A stretch of 64,000 bases of DNA from RGIG7450 sp045633565 (GTDB taxonomy: Bacteria > Bacillota > Clostridia > RUG12999), in assembly GCA_045633565.1 (NCBI GenBank), contig JAZQYO010000007.1, forward strand, positions 135,939 to 199,938. The letters run 5' to 3'. The translations under genes were made by a program, and so were the position numbers. Under the pieces are notes generated by a model. That model was not told the origin of the DNA, searched no databases, and saw only the letters and a list, made by a program, of their open reading frames with translations. Shown piece after piece: positions 36,465-44,720 of the stretch. Each line of letters opens with the position of its first letter. The first letter of the stretch is position 1.

Positions 36465-36505
36465 ATATTTAACTCCTTAAAAGCTGTAAATTTACATATA
36501 TAATT

Positions 36506-36534
36506 ATTTTATCACAAATATATCCCCTTTGCAA
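36506..36534 (-). promoter_or_regulatory. Sigma-A promoter of ftsK operon
   Basis: Minus strand TTGCAA (36534-36529), 17-bp spacer, TAAAAT (36511-36506). Confidence 0.6.
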
Positions 36535-36613
36535 ATATTTTTTAAATTATGTGTAGATTTTTGGGGCGATTTGTGATACAATGTAGTCATGACTTTAAAA
36601 TGGAGGTGAGAAG

Positions 36614-37852
36614 ATGGCATATACCTTTGATGTAATAGTGATAGGGGGCGGTGCAGCCGGCATGATGGCGGCAGGAAAGTGCGCCGAAAAAGGACTCAGC
36701 ACGCTGCTGATTGAAAAAATGAGTGCACTTGGTAAAAAGCTTCGCATTACCGGTAAAGGCAGATGCAATCTCACCAACAACTGTGCGCCTGAGGATTTTT
36801 TTGAAAATATAATAAATGGTAAAAAGTTTCTGATGAGCGCAATTTATAAATTTAATTCGTGGGATACCATGGCATTTTTTGAAGAGCTTGGACTGCCTCT
36901 TAAAACAGAACGTGGGGACAGAGTTTTTCCGCAGTCTGACAATGCTGCCGATGTGGTGTCAGCACTCAAAAAATATATGTCCGATGGCGGCGTTAAGGCC
37001 ATGCAGGACAGGGTGGTTTCCATCGCCGCATCTGACGGATGCGTCAGATGCGTTGTTACCGAAAACGGTAGAAAAATATTGGCAAACTCGATTATTCTTG
37101 CGACGGGCGGGAAAAGTTATCCGGTAACAGGCTCAAACGGAGACGGCTATAAACTTGCCGCAAAACTTGGACACACCGTGACGGAAATAAAACCCTCACT
37201 TGTGCCAATAAACACGTCGGAAGAGTGGATTAAAAAACTTCAGGGACTATCGCTTAAAAACGTTGTTTTAAATGTTTTTGACGGGAATAAAAAAGTTTTT
37301 TCAGAAATGGGAGAAATGCTTTTTACGCATTTTGGCGTATCCGGACCGCTTGTTTTAAGCGCAAGCTGTCACATGGACGGACTGCCTGATAAAAAATACA
37401 GGATGTCTGTAGACTTAAAGCCGGCACTTGATGAAAAGAAGCTTGACAGCAGGATTCTGCGGGATTTTGAAAAAAACTCCAATAAAGATTTTATAAATTC
37501 CCTTTCAGAACTGCTTCCCTCAAAAGCTATTCCGGTAATTGTAGAGCTTTCGGGGATAAACCCCAGAGCGAAAATTCACCAGGTTACAAAAGAAGAACGA
37601 AAAAGACTATGTAATCTGATGAAAAATCTTGAGTTTACGGCCATATCCATGCGCCCTGTCGCCGAGGCGATAATTACAGCCGGTGGCATAAATACGTCAG
37701 AAATTAATCCGTCCACAATGGAGTCCAGACTTGTAAAAGGGCTGTATTTTGCGGGTGAGGTTATGGACGTGCACGCATATACTGGCGGATTCAACCTGCA
37801 GATAGCATTTGCAACGGCAAATCTTGCAGCGGAAAACACAGGGAAGGGATAA
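36614..37852 (+). CDS. NAD(P)/FAD-dependent oxidoreductase, HI0933/YhiN (BaiN-like) family
   Basis: 412-residue flavoprotein. FAD-binding GGGAAGMMAAGKCAEKG opens the protein, followed by the family hallmark GKKLRITGKGRCNLTNN. The middle contains LATGGKSYPVTGSNGDGYKLA and HFGVSGPLVLSAS, and the C-terminus GLYFAGEVMDVHAYTGGFNLQIA. Members have been linked to bile-acid reduction (BaiN) and aminoacetone oxidation, but the physiological substrate here is unknown. GGAGGTG precedes the ATG. It stands directly before cmk-plsC-ispH/S1, a common clostridial order. Confidence 0.92.
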   Translation: MAYTFDVIVIGGGAAGMMAAGKCAEKGLSTLLIEKMSALGKKLRITGKGRCNLTNNCAPEDFFENIINGKKFLMSAIYKFNSWDTMAFFEELGLPLKTERGDRVFPQSDNAADVVSALKKYMSDGGVKAMQDRVVSIAASDGCVRCVVTENGRKILANSIILATGGKSYPVTGSNGDGYKLAAKLGHTVTEIKPSLVPINTSEEWIKKLQGLSLKNVVLNVFDGNKKVFSEMGEMLFTHFGVSGPLVLSASCHMDGLPDKKYRMSVDLKPALDEKKLDSRILRDFEKNSNKDFINSLSELLPSKAIPVIVELSGINPRAKIHQVTKEERKRLCNLMKNLEFTAISMRPVAEAIITAGGINTSEINPSTMESRLVKGLYFAGEVMDVHAYTGGFNLQIAFATANLAAENTGKG

Positions 37853-37919
37853 AAACACTATTGTGTTTTCCTGAACAATTGTGTTATAATTATCATTATC
37901 ATATCGGGAGGTAAAATAT

Positions 37920-38588
37920 ATGGCTTATTCTATTGCTATTGATGGTCCCGGAGGTGCCGGCAAAAGTACCATTGCGAAAATTATTGCAAAAAAACTTGGC
38001 TGCGTGTATATTGATACAGGTGCAATGTACAGGGCAGTAGGGCTTTTTGCGGTGAGAAAAGGCATAAACACCGAAAACGCAGATGAGCTTGAAAAAGTTC
38101 TTGGTGAAATTGAAATAGATATAGAAAACAGGGGCGGAGAAATGCGTATTTTCTTATGTGGGGAAGACGTTTCGGACAAAATTCGTACGCCTGAAATTTC
38201 TATGGCGGCATCCAATGTGGCAAGAGCTGTTCCTGTAAGGCTTAAGCTTGTTGAACTTCAAAGAAAGCTTGCTGAGAAAAGCAATGTGATTATGGATGGC
38301 AGGGATATCGGCAGTTATGTTCTGCCTGATGCAGATGCAAAGATTTATCTTACGGCAGATGTGGAGGACAGGGCAAAACGTCGCTATGATGAGCTGATTT
38401 TAAAGGATGACACCATAAAACTTGAGGATGTCCTTGAGGATATGAAGAAAAGAGACTATAACGATTCCCACAGAGAGTTTGCGCCGCTTTGTAAAGCTGA
38501 GGACGCACTGCTTGTGGATACAACCGGACTTGAGCTTAATCAGTCGGTTGAAAAACTTTTCAATATTATAATGAGCATTATAGGGTGA
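37920..38588 (+). CDS. cmk: Cytidylate kinase
   Basis: Phosphorylates CMP and dCMP with ATP. 222 residues, normal length. P-loop GPGGAGKSTIAKIIAKKLG, the YIDTGAMYRA substrate motif, the NMP-binding insert, and DGRDIGSYVLPDA are canonical. The ATG follows GGGAGG. A promoter-like pair lies upstream (TTGTGT 37861, TATAAT 37885, 18-bp spacer). First gene of the cmk-plsC-ispH/S1 cluster; 4 bases to plsC. Confidence 0.96.
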   Translation: MAYSIAIDGPGGAGKSTIAKIIAKKLGCVYIDTGAMYRAVGLFAVRKGINTENADELEKVLGEIEIDIENRGGEMRIFLCGEDVSDKIRTPEISMAASNVARAVPVRLKLVELQRKLAEKSNVIMDGRDIGSYVLPDADAKIYLTADVEDRAKRRYDELILKDDTIKLEDVLEDMKKRDYNDSHREFAPLCKAEDALLVDTTGLELNQSVEKLFNIIMSIIG

Positions 38589-38592
38589 TGGC

Positions 38593-39153
38593 ATGATATA
38601 TAAACTTGTTACCGGCTTTATGCATTTCTGGTATAAAGCATGGTTTGGTGCAAAAATCTCCGGAGTTGAAAATATACCTGAAGATGGTGGATGCATTGTA
38701 TGCGGAAATCATATAAGCAACCATGATGCGGTTTTTGTGGCAAGTTATTTTCCGAGAAGATGTATTTTTCTGGCGAAAAAAGAACTGTTTGTTCCGGTAA
38801 TCGGCCCCATACTTAAAAAACTTGGAGGAATTCCTGTTAACAGGGGTTCAAACGATATCGGTGCGATTAAAGCATCGCTCAGGACTTTGAAATCGGGCAA
38901 ACCGCTTGTACTTTTTCCGCAGGGAACAAGGTGCAAGGACTTAAAATTTGAAGATTTTAAAAATGGTGCGCCTTTTATGGCAATAAAAACGGGCGTCCCC
39001 ATTATTCCGCTTGGAATAAGCGGTAAATATAAAGTGCGCGGAGGTCTTAAACTGAGCTTTGGTAAGCCTATTTACCCCGGAGACTCCGGTGACGACCAGA
39101 CACTTGCGCATACACTATATAACAGTATAGAAAGTTTGGTTAACAATGGCTGA
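38593..39153 (+). CDS. plsC: 1-acyl-sn-glycerol-3-phosphate acyltransferase
   Basis: Membrane-associated acyltransferase that makes phosphatidic acid. 186 residues, a short form. Motif I is NHISNHDAVF (HX4D), motif II GGIPVNRGS, motif III LVLFPQGTRC, and a proline-containing motif IV (GVPIIPLGIS) follows. GGTGATGGC precedes the ATG. Its last 8 bases overlap the ispH start, so translation is coupled to the isoprenoid/S1 fusion. Confidence 0.94.
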   Translation: MIYKLVTGFMHFWYKAWFGAKISGVENIPEDGGCIVCGNHISNHDAVFVASYFPRRCIFLAKKELFVPVIGPILKKLGGIPVNRGSNDIGAIKASLRTLKSGKPLVLFPQGTRCKDLKFEDFKNGAPFMAIKTGVPIIPLGISGKYKVRGGLKLSFGKPIYPGDSGDDQTLAHTLYNSIESLVNNG

Positions 39154-41443
39154 GATAATTCTTGCAAAAACCGCCGGATTCTGCTTTGGAGTAAAGCGTG
39201 CGGTAAGCGAAGCTGAAAAGCTGACGGACGGGAGCAGCGGCGTTATTAATACATACGGTGAACTTATCCATAACACACAGGAAATAGCCCGCCTTATGAA
39301 AAAGGGACTTGTTCCGGCAGAGTCGGACAGGGACGTAACAAGCGACAGAGTAATCATCAGAACTCATGGCGTGGGTGAGGATGTAATAGAAAAACTTGCC
39401 GAAAAAGGGTGCGAAATTACCGATCTTACCTGCCCGTTTGTAAAAAAAATTCATAATATTGCAAAAAAGTATTGCAAAATGGGTATAAAAACTGTTATAA
39501 TAGGAGATGGCTCTCACCCTGAGGTAATCGGAATCAGGCAAAGATGCTCGAAAAGCAGCGTTATTTTGCAGGATGCGACACAGGTGAGACAGTTGATAAG
39601 TGCAGATGAACCCATTGCGGTTGTCGCACAGACAACGCTGAACAGACATACTTTTGAAACGGTTAAAGAAGAAATTCTTCGGATAAATCCGGCAGCAGAA
39701 ATATTTGACACTATTTGCTCGGCAACCTCTGAAAGGCAGCAGGAAGCTGAAGAGATAGCGAGAAAGTCGGATGTGTTTTTTGTTGTAGGTGGGAAACACA
39801 GCTCAAACACAAAAAAACTGTTTGAAGTTGCAAAAAAAGTGTGTGAGGATACTTATCATATAGAATGTGCAGGCGACATAAGAAAAGAAATGCTCGCCAA
39901 TAAAAAACAAGTGGGTATTACGGCCGGAGCTTCCACACCCGACCGAATTATAAAGGAGGTATATAATACCATGGAGAATCTTACCAATCAGGAAAACCTT
40001 AATTTTGAGGAACTGCTGGAGGAATCATTAAACTATTTAAATACAGGGGATACAGTAAGCGGCATAGTTGTTGACGTGCGCCCGAACGAGGTTGTACTTG
40101 AGCTTAGCGGCTGCAAGTATAACGGTATAATAGATCTTGATAATCTCAGCGGCGACCCGACTCTCAGCCCTGCTGACATTGTAAAAGTAGGCGATGAAAT
40201 GGAAGCCTTCGTTATTCAGGTGGACGACAATAACGGACAGGTTAGACTTTCAAGAAAAAAACTCGAACAGGAAAAGAGCAGAGAAGCTCTGAAAAAAGCT
40301 TTCGAAGCTGAAGAAATTCTCGAAGGAGAAGTTGCCCAGATTGTTAAAGGCGGCATAAATGTTGTCGTTGGTGAATCAGTTATATTTGTTCCTGCTTCTC
40401 AGGCTTCTGACAGATATGTTGAAGACCTTGAAGTTTTAAAAGGCACAAAGGTTCAGCTTAAAATCATTGATATGGGCGGTCAGGGCAGAAGACGCAGAAT
40501 CGTTGGCTCTGTTAAAGCTGTTTTAAAAGAAGTAAACAAAAAGAAAAGGGAAGATTTCTGGGCAGAAGCTGCCGAAGGCAAAACATACACAGGAACAGTT
40601 AAATCTCTTACTCCGTTCGGTGCATTCGTTGACATTGGCGGTGTAGATGGCCTTGTTCACATTTCCGAGCTTTCATGGAAAAAGATTTCTCATCCTTCAC
40701 AGGTTGTTAAAGAAGGCGAAGAAATTGAAGTATTTATCAAATCTCTTGATAAAGAAAAACAGAAAATTTCTCTCGGCTCCAAAAAAGAAGAAGACAATCC
40801 GTGGACTAAGTTCATGGCTGACTATAAAGTTGGGGACATCGCAACCGGTACAGTTGTAAGACTTGTTCCGTTCGGTGCATTCGTTGATATTGGCGGCGTA
40901 GATGGTCTTATCCACATTTCTGATATTTCATGGAGAAGAATTAATCATCCTTCCGAAGTTCTTTCTGAAGGACAGGTTGTTGAAGTAAACATCAAAGCTA
41001 TTGATGAAGAAAAACAGAAAATTTCTCTTGGCTACAAACGCACAGAAGACAATCCCTGGGAAATCTTCAAAAGCAAATATGCAGTTGGCGACACAGTAAA
41101 ATGTAAGGTTGTAAGAATTGCATCCTTCGGAGCATTTGCTGAAATCGTTGAAGGTGTAGATGGTCTTATCCACATTTCCCAGATTTCTTATGAAAGAATT
41201 AATGCGGTTGCAGACGCTTTAAAACCGGGTGACGAAGTTGAAGCTAAAATTACTGAGGTTAGAGAAGAAGACGGAAAAGTTTCTCTCAGCATCAAAGCAC
41301 TTCTCACTCCTCCGGAAGTTCCGGCTGAAGAATCAGCAGAAGATGAAGGCGCTGTGACAGAAGATATGCCCATGTCTGTTGGCGCAGAAACAGAAGCAAC
41401 TCAGTTTGAAGTAGCTCTGGAAGAAGCAGGCGACGCTGAATAA
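39146..41443 (+). CDS. ispH: Fusion of HMBPP reductase (IspH) and ribosomal protein S1
   Basis: 765 residues. Residues 1 to about 275 are IspH, the [4Fe-4S] enzyme that makes IPP and DMAPP in the last step of the MEP pathway: AKTAGFCFGVKRAV, RTHGVGEDV, LTCPFVKKIH, IGDGSHPEVIGI, TICSATSERQQEA and ITAGASTPD hold the three cluster Cys and substrate residues. The rest (about 300-730) has five S1 RNA-binding OB folds; the third and fourth share FGAFVDIGGVDGL. An acidic tail ends it. The fusion is known in Clostridia. At residue 276 (ATG 39971) a perfect AAAGGAGGT site precedes an in-frame ATG, so S1 could also be made alone. Confidence 0.95.
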   Translation: MAEIILAKTAGFCFGVKRAVSEAEKLTDGSSGVINTYGELIHNTQEIARLMKKGLVPAESDRDVTSDRVIIRTHGVGEDVIEKLAEKGCEITDLTCPFVKKIHNIAKKYCKMGIKTVIIGDGSHPEVIGIRQRCSKSSVILQDATQVRQLISADEPIAVVAQTTLNRHTFETVKEEILRINPAAEIFDTICSATSERQQEAEEIARKSDVFFVVGGKHSSNTKKLFEVAKKVCEDTYHIECAGDIRKEMLANKKQVGITAGASTPDRIIKEVYNTMENLTNQENLNFEELLEESLNYLNTGDTVSGIVVDVRPNEVVLELSGCKYNGIIDLDNLSGDPTLSPADIVKVGDEMEAFVIQVDDNNGQVRLSRKKLEQEKSREALKKAFEAEEILEGEVAQIVKGGINVVVGESVIFVPASQASDRYVEDLEVLKGTKVQLKIIDMGGQGRRRRIVGSVKAVLKEVNKKKREDFWAEAAEGKTYTGTVKSLTPFGAFVDIGGVDGLVHISELSWKKISHPSQVVKEGEEIEVFIKSLDKEKQKISLGSKKEEDNPWTKFMADYKVGDIATGTVVRLVPFGAFVDIGGVDGLIHISDISWRRINHPSEVLSEGQVVEVNIKAIDEEKQKISLGYKRTEDNPWEIFKSKYAVGDTVKCKVVRIASFGAFAEIVEGVDGLIHISQISYERINAVADALKPGDEVEAKITEVREEDGKVSLSIKALLTPPEVPAEESAEDEGAVTEDMPMSVGAETEATQFEVALEEAGDAE
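39952..39973 (+). promoter_or_regulatory. Internal ribosome binding site and start for free S1 domain protein
   Basis: AAAGGAGGT at 39952-39960, 10-base gap, ATG at 39971 in frame with the fusion (codon 276), exactly at the junction between IspH and S1. Confidence 0.6.
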
Positions 41444-41458
41444 TTTAAAAAAGTTTTA

Positions 41459-41487
41459 AAGAAACCGGTTTTCCGGTTTCTTTTTTC
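41459..41487 (+). terminator. Terminator of cmk-plsC-ispH/S1
   Basis: AAGAAACCGG stem with short loop and T6-C-T3 tail. Confidence 0.9.
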
Positions 41488-41528
41488 TTTTATATAAAGC
41501 AAAAAATAGAAAAAATTTCATTAAAGTC

Positions 41529-41557
41529 TTGACATTGTTCGTTATGTTTGGTATAAT
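41529..41557 (+). promoter_or_regulatory. Sigma-A promoter of tRNA cluster
   Basis: Perfect TTGACA (41529-41534), 17-bp spacer, TATAAT (41552-41557), about 43 bases upstream of the first tRNA. Confidence 0.9.
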
Positions 41558-41600
41558 AACTAAGTCGCTGTACGAAAATAGGTATGTAGCGGTCCAAATT

Positions 41601-41675
41601 GCGGGTGTAGTTCAATGGCTAGAATCTCAGCCTTCCAAGCTGATTGTGTGGGTTCGATTCCCATCACCCGCTCCA
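41601..41675 (+). tRNA. tRNA-Gly (TCC)
   Basis: Cloverleaf with GCGGGTG acceptor arm, anticodon TCC in loop CTTCCAA, GGTTCGATTCC T arm, encoded CCA. Confidence 0.97.
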
Positions 41676-41684
41676 TTTTAATAT

Positions 41685-41761
41685 GTGCCTGTAGCTCAGC
41701 TGGATAGAGCAATTGCCTTCTAAGCAATGGGTCAGGGGTTCGAATCCCTTCAGGCACGCCA
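41685..41761 (+). tRNA. tRNA-Arg (TCT)
   Basis: GTGCCTG acceptor arm, anticodon TCT in loop CTTCTAA, encoded CCA. Confidence 0.97.
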
Positions 41762-41793
41762 CCGACCCGCCGGGGTTGGACAAGGTGTTAGAT

Positions 41794-41871
41794 GGTGGGT
41801 ATAGCTTAGTTGGTTAAAGCACCAGATTGTGGTCCTGGGGAGCGTGGGTTCAAGTCCCATTACCCACCCCA
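41794..41871 (+). tRNA. tRNA-His (GTG)
   Basis: GTGGGTA acceptor with the extra G-1 opposite C73, as expected for tRNA-His; anticodon GTG. The lowest anticodon-stem pair (31-39) reads A-C, a mismatch. Encoded CCA. Confidence 0.96.
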
Positions 41872-41927
41872 ATACCCTTGATTTATGTGCCGTTAGCAAA
41901 GGTCTAACGGCAGTTTAAATCTTGTAT

Positions 41928-42003
41928 TGGGATGTAGCCAAGTGGTAAGGCACCAGACTTTGACTCTGGCATTTCGTAGGTTCGAGTCCTGCCATCCCAG
42001 CCA
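41928..42003 (+). tRNA. tRNA-Gln (TTG)
   Basis: TGGGATG acceptor arm, anticodon TTG in loop CTTTGAC, encoded CCA. Confidence 0.97.
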
Positions 42004-42008
42004 AATAA

Positions 42009-42084
42009 GGGCTATTAGCTCAGTCGGCAGAGCACCTGCCTTTTAAGCAGGGTGTCCCGCGTTCGAATCGCGGATAGCTCACCA
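42009..42084 (+). tRNA. tRNA-Lys (TTT), copy 1
   Basis: GGGCTAT acceptor with one G-U pair, anticodon TTT in loop CTTTTAA, encoded CCA. Identical to copy 2. Confidence 0.97.
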
Positions 42085-42184
42085 AAGAAAACGGCAAAAG
42101 CCGTTTTCAAGTAAAATACCGGAGCCGGAATTTCTCCGGACTTCCGTCAATATATAGGTCGGATTTTCCGACCACCCCATATTT

Positions 42185-42260
42185 GGGCTATTAGCTCAGT
42201 CGGCAGAGCACCTGCCTTTTAAGCAGGGTGTCCCGCGTTCGAATCGCGGATAGCTCACCA
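42185..42260 (+). tRNA. tRNA-Lys (TTT), copy 2
   Basis: Identical in sequence to copy 1. The 100 bases between them hold three small inverted repeats (about 42088-42109, 42120-42140 and 42157-42173) and no ORF. Confidence 0.97.
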
Positions 42261-42261
42261 G

Positions 42262-42301
42262 AAAAAAAGACAGATTTCGACAAAGAAATCTGTCTTTTTT
42301 T
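42262..42301 (+). terminator. Terminator of tRNA cluster
   Basis: Stem GACAGATTTC with GAAATCTGTC, flanked by A7 and T7. Confidence 0.92.
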
Positions 42302-42474
42302 CAGCTAAATTCGTCTTGTGGCGAGCTAAATTGAGCAAGCTCAGCTAAATTGCATACGGCAACTAAATGTGCTTCGCCGCACGCATTTGGCGAATTTAAT
42401 TTAGCTGCTCCGAAGGAGTTATTTAGCTATTGAGAAGCAAAAATTTCGCTTTGCAACTTGTTGCAAATTTAGCC
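42302..42474. repeat. AGCTAAAT iteron/palindrome region
   Basis: Non-coding stretch with four direct copies of AGCTAAAT or a one-base variant (42303, 42324, 42343, 42361; period 18-21 bases) followed by inverted copies ATTTAGCT (42399, 42421, and variant 42467). Small palindromes such as GAGCAAGCTC (42333) sit in the spacers. The two halves can pair into a large stem. No gene is seen between 42261 and 42602. It may be a REP- or MITE-like dispersed element or a structured RNA. Confidence 0.6.
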
Positions 42475-42511
42475 AAAAAATATTCAGCTATTATGTAGCC
42501 GAAAGCCACAT

Positions 42512-42541
42512 CGGAACAAGTTATGCTTGTTCCGATTTTTT
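42512..42541 (+). terminator. Terminator-like hairpin upstream of DUF896 gene
   Basis: ATCGGAACAAG stem, short loop, T6 tail, just after the AGCTAAAT region; it could end a transcript that spans that region. Confidence 0.7.
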
Positions 42542-42602
42542 ATGCAAAAAACTCTTTTCTTTATGAATTTGCTGTGATATAATCATATTGAGGTGAAAAA
42601 AT

Positions 42603-42809
42603 ATGGAACAACTTCTCAAAAGAATTAATGAACTTGCAAAAAAATCTCGGGAAGAGGGTCTTGACGAAGAGGAAAAGGCTGAGCAGACAGACCTGCGTCA
42701 GAAGTATATTCAGAAATTCCGTCAGGGAATGGAAAACACCCTGAGTAATGTATATATTATGGACGAAAAAGGAAACAAAAGAAAGGTGGAAAAGAAAAAT
42801 GATAAATAA
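42603..42809 (+). CDS. DUF896 domain protein (YnzC-like)
   Basis: 68 residues. The family core is visible: LLKRINELAKKSREEGL followed by EEKAEQTDLRQKYIQKFRQ, a helical hairpin, and MENTLSNVYIMDEKG. Small cytosolic proteins of unknown role, some tied to the SOS regulon in Bacillus. GAGGTG precedes the ATG. A TATAAT box lies at 42578 with a weak -35. Its 3' end overlaps the next gene by 11 bases. Confidence 0.92.
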   Translation: MEQLLKRINELAKKSREEGLDEEEKAEQTDLRQKYIQKFRQGMENTLSNVYIMDEKGNKRKVEKKNDK

Positions 42810-43635
42810 AGTAATTAATATTGATGTTGACTATGAGGCAATGGGTATTGAAAAATCACCCAGACAGACTACACTTACTACATATATAATTGATAAAAGA
42901 AACATTGAAGTAAGCCTTGAAACAAAACGTCCGGCGGTTATTGTATGCCCGGGTGGGGGATATAACGGTACCTCCTGCAGAGAAGCGGAGCCTGTTGCTC
43001 TTCGCTATTGTGCGGCGGGCTTTCACGCCTTTGTACTTGACTATTCAGTTGCTCCTGCAGGATTTCCGGCAGCAGTTTGCGAGCTTTCAAAAGCGGTTAA
43101 ATATGTAAAAGAAATTGCAGACGAAAATAATATTGATAAGGACAGAGTTTTTGTTATAGGATTTTCGGCGGGCGGTCACCTGGCAGCAAGTTTGGGCGTG
43201 CATTTTGCTCACCCTGACGTTTTAAAGTTTGCCGGTGTTGACGGCGTGGAAAATAAACCCAAGGGAATAATTCTTTCCTACCCGGTAATTACTGCGGAAA
43301 AAGGAATTTGCCACGAAGGAACTATAGAAAATTTCTGCGCAGGCAGAGAAACCCTGCGTGAGACAGCGAGTCTTGAAAAGCATGTTTCACCACAGACGCC
43401 TCCCTGCTTTATATGGCACACATATTCGGACGCCGGCGTACCGGTGGAAAGTTCCCTTCTTTTCGCTACGGCATTGCGCAAAAACAAGGTTCCGATTGAA
43501 ATGCATATTTTCCCCGAAGGTGTGCACGGACTTTCACTTGCCGATAAAATGACCTGCGGAGCCGAAGAAATTTTAGTTCCTGCCGTTCAACAATGGATTG
43601 ACCTGTCGATAAGATGGATTGATGAATTGAAATAA
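42799..43635 (+). CDS. Alpha/beta hydrolase, esterase/acetyl-xylan-esterase-like
   Basis: 278 residues. The oxyanion segment VIVCPGGGYNGTSCREAEP, the nucleophile elbow VIGFSAGGHLAASLG, a late Asp (WHTYSDAGVPVESS) and the catalytic His (FPEGVHGLSLAD) are in the right order for the BD-FAE/lipase-3 type hydrolases, often carbohydrate or lipid deacylases. No signal peptide, so cytoplasmic. The ATG at 42799 follows AAAGGTGG inside the end of DUF896 (11-base overlap), which couples translation. Confidence 0.88.
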   Translation: MINKVINIDVDYEAMGIEKSPRQTTLTTYIIDKRNIEVSLETKRPAVIVCPGGGYNGTSCREAEPVALRYCAAGFHAFVLDYSVAPAGFPAAVCELSKAVKYVKEIADENNIDKDRVFVIGFSAGGHLAASLGVHFAHPDVLKFAGVDGVENKPKGIILSYPVITAEKGICHEGTIENFCAGRETLRETASLEKHVSPQTPPCFIWHTYSDAGVPVESSLLFATALRKNKVPIEMHIFPEGVHGLSLADKMTCGAEEILVPAVQQWIDLSIRWIDELK

Positions 43636-43640
43636 TAATG

Positions 43641-43671
43641 AAAGCACTTAGCAACCGCTAAGTGCTTTTTT
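43641..43671 (+). terminator. Terminator after hydrolase gene
   Basis: AAAGCACTTAGC stem, AACC loop, T6 tail. Confidence 0.92.
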
Positions 43672-43694
43672 AAGTGCCGGAAACCTCTTTTTTA

Positions 43695-43723
43695 TTGACA
43701 GAACGGATGAAAAACAATATAAT
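43695..43723 (+). promoter_or_regulatory. Sigma-A promoter of EamA transporter
   Basis: Perfect TTGACA (43695-43700), 17-bp spacer, TATAAT (43718-43723). Confidence 0.85.
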
Positions 43724-43769
43724 ATACTGCGTCAACATTTTGATTTAAAAATGAGAGGAACACTTTGAT

Positions 43770-44642
43770 ATGAAAAAAATCCTTAGTCCCCGGATGATGC
43801 TGACATTATCAATGATAATATTCGGTACACTCGGGCCGTTTGTGAGAAACATACCCGTGTCTTCAGGCGAACTTGCGTTATATCGTGCTGTTATGGCAGC
43901 ACTCCTGATTGCAATATTTTTATTAATTACAAAACAGAAAATCTGTTTTGAAAATATAAAAAAAGAAATCCCGCTGCTTCTTTTTTCGGGTATTGCCATG
44001 GGGATTAACTGGATTCTTTTGTTTGAAGCATATAAATACACGACGGTATCAGTCGCAACGCTCAGTTACTATTTTGCTCCGGTTATTGTAACAATCGTAT
44101 GCCCCATTATTTTCAAGGAAAAACTTACGGGAAAGCAAATTGTTTGTTTTATAATGTCAACATTGGGACTTGTGATGATTACGGGCATTGGAGATGTCGG
44201 AGGCGGCACCGATTTTATCGGAATATTGTTTGGGCTGGGGGCTGCGTTATTCTATGCGACGGTTGTTTTGCTTAATAAATTCATAAAAAATGTTGAAGGT
44301 ATTCACAGAACATTTTTGCAGTTTATTGCCTCAATCATAATTTTGATTCCGTATGTGATGATGACGAGTGGTGTGGAACTGGGAAACGTAAACGGTGTCG
44401 GTCTTGCAAATCTGCTTATTGTGGGTATTGTTCACACCGGTATTACATATTGTATGTATTTCTCGTCTTTAAAAGAGTTGCCCGGTCAGAAAGTAGCCGT
44501 TCTCAGCTACATTGACCCTTTGGTTGCAGTGCTTGTTTCGGTTGTAATTTTAGGTGAATCAATGACACTTTGGCAGGTGATGGGCGGAATACTTATTCTT
44601 GGCTTTACGCTCTGGAATGAAATTTCGTCAGCGTCAAAGTGA
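43770..44642 (+). CDS. DMT-superfamily (EamA) transporter
   Basis: 290 residues with ten predicted membrane helices in two EamA repeats; LFEAYKYTTVSVATLSYYFAPVIV ends repeat one and LKELPGQKVAVLSYIDPLVAVLVS is the matching part of repeat two. Members export or import amino acids, nucleosides or other small metabolites; substrate unknown. Own promoter. The GAGAGGA ribosome binding site ends about 13 bases before the ATG, slightly long. Confidence 0.9.
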   Translation: MKKILSPRMMLTLSMIIFGTLGPFVRNIPVSSGELALYRAVMAALLIAIFLLITKQKICFENIKKEIPLLLFSGIAMGINWILLFEAYKYTTVSVATLSYYFAPVIVTIVCPIIFKEKLTGKQIVCFIMSTLGLVMITGIGDVGGGTDFIGILFGLGAALFYATVVLLNKFIKNVEGIHRTFLQFIASIIILIPYVMMTSGVELGNVNGVGLANLLIVGIVHTGITYCMYFSSLKELPGQKVAVLSYIDPLVAVLVSVVILGESMTLWQVMGGILILGFTLWNEISSASK

Positions 44643-44659
44643 TGCTTTGAAAATTTATC

Positions 44660-44688
44660 TTTACAATTATTGCAGCAAGTGATATAAT
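44660..44688 (+). promoter_or_regulatory. Sigma-A promoter of O-antigen-ligase-like operon
   Basis: TTTACA (44660-44665), 17-bp spacer, TATAAT (44683-44688). Confidence 0.65.
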
Positions 44689-44720
44689 GGCATTATATAC
44701 TATATTAAAGGAAAAATGTT

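Noticed and set aside
41560..41757. 65-codon minus-strand ORF over the tRNA cluster
   Set aside because: Antisense to tRNA-Gly and tRNA-Arg, a usual false ORF.
42302..42480. AGCTAAAT iterons considered as a CRISPR or plasmid origin
   Set aside because: Repeats are only 8 bases and change orientation halfway; no rep or cas gene is near.
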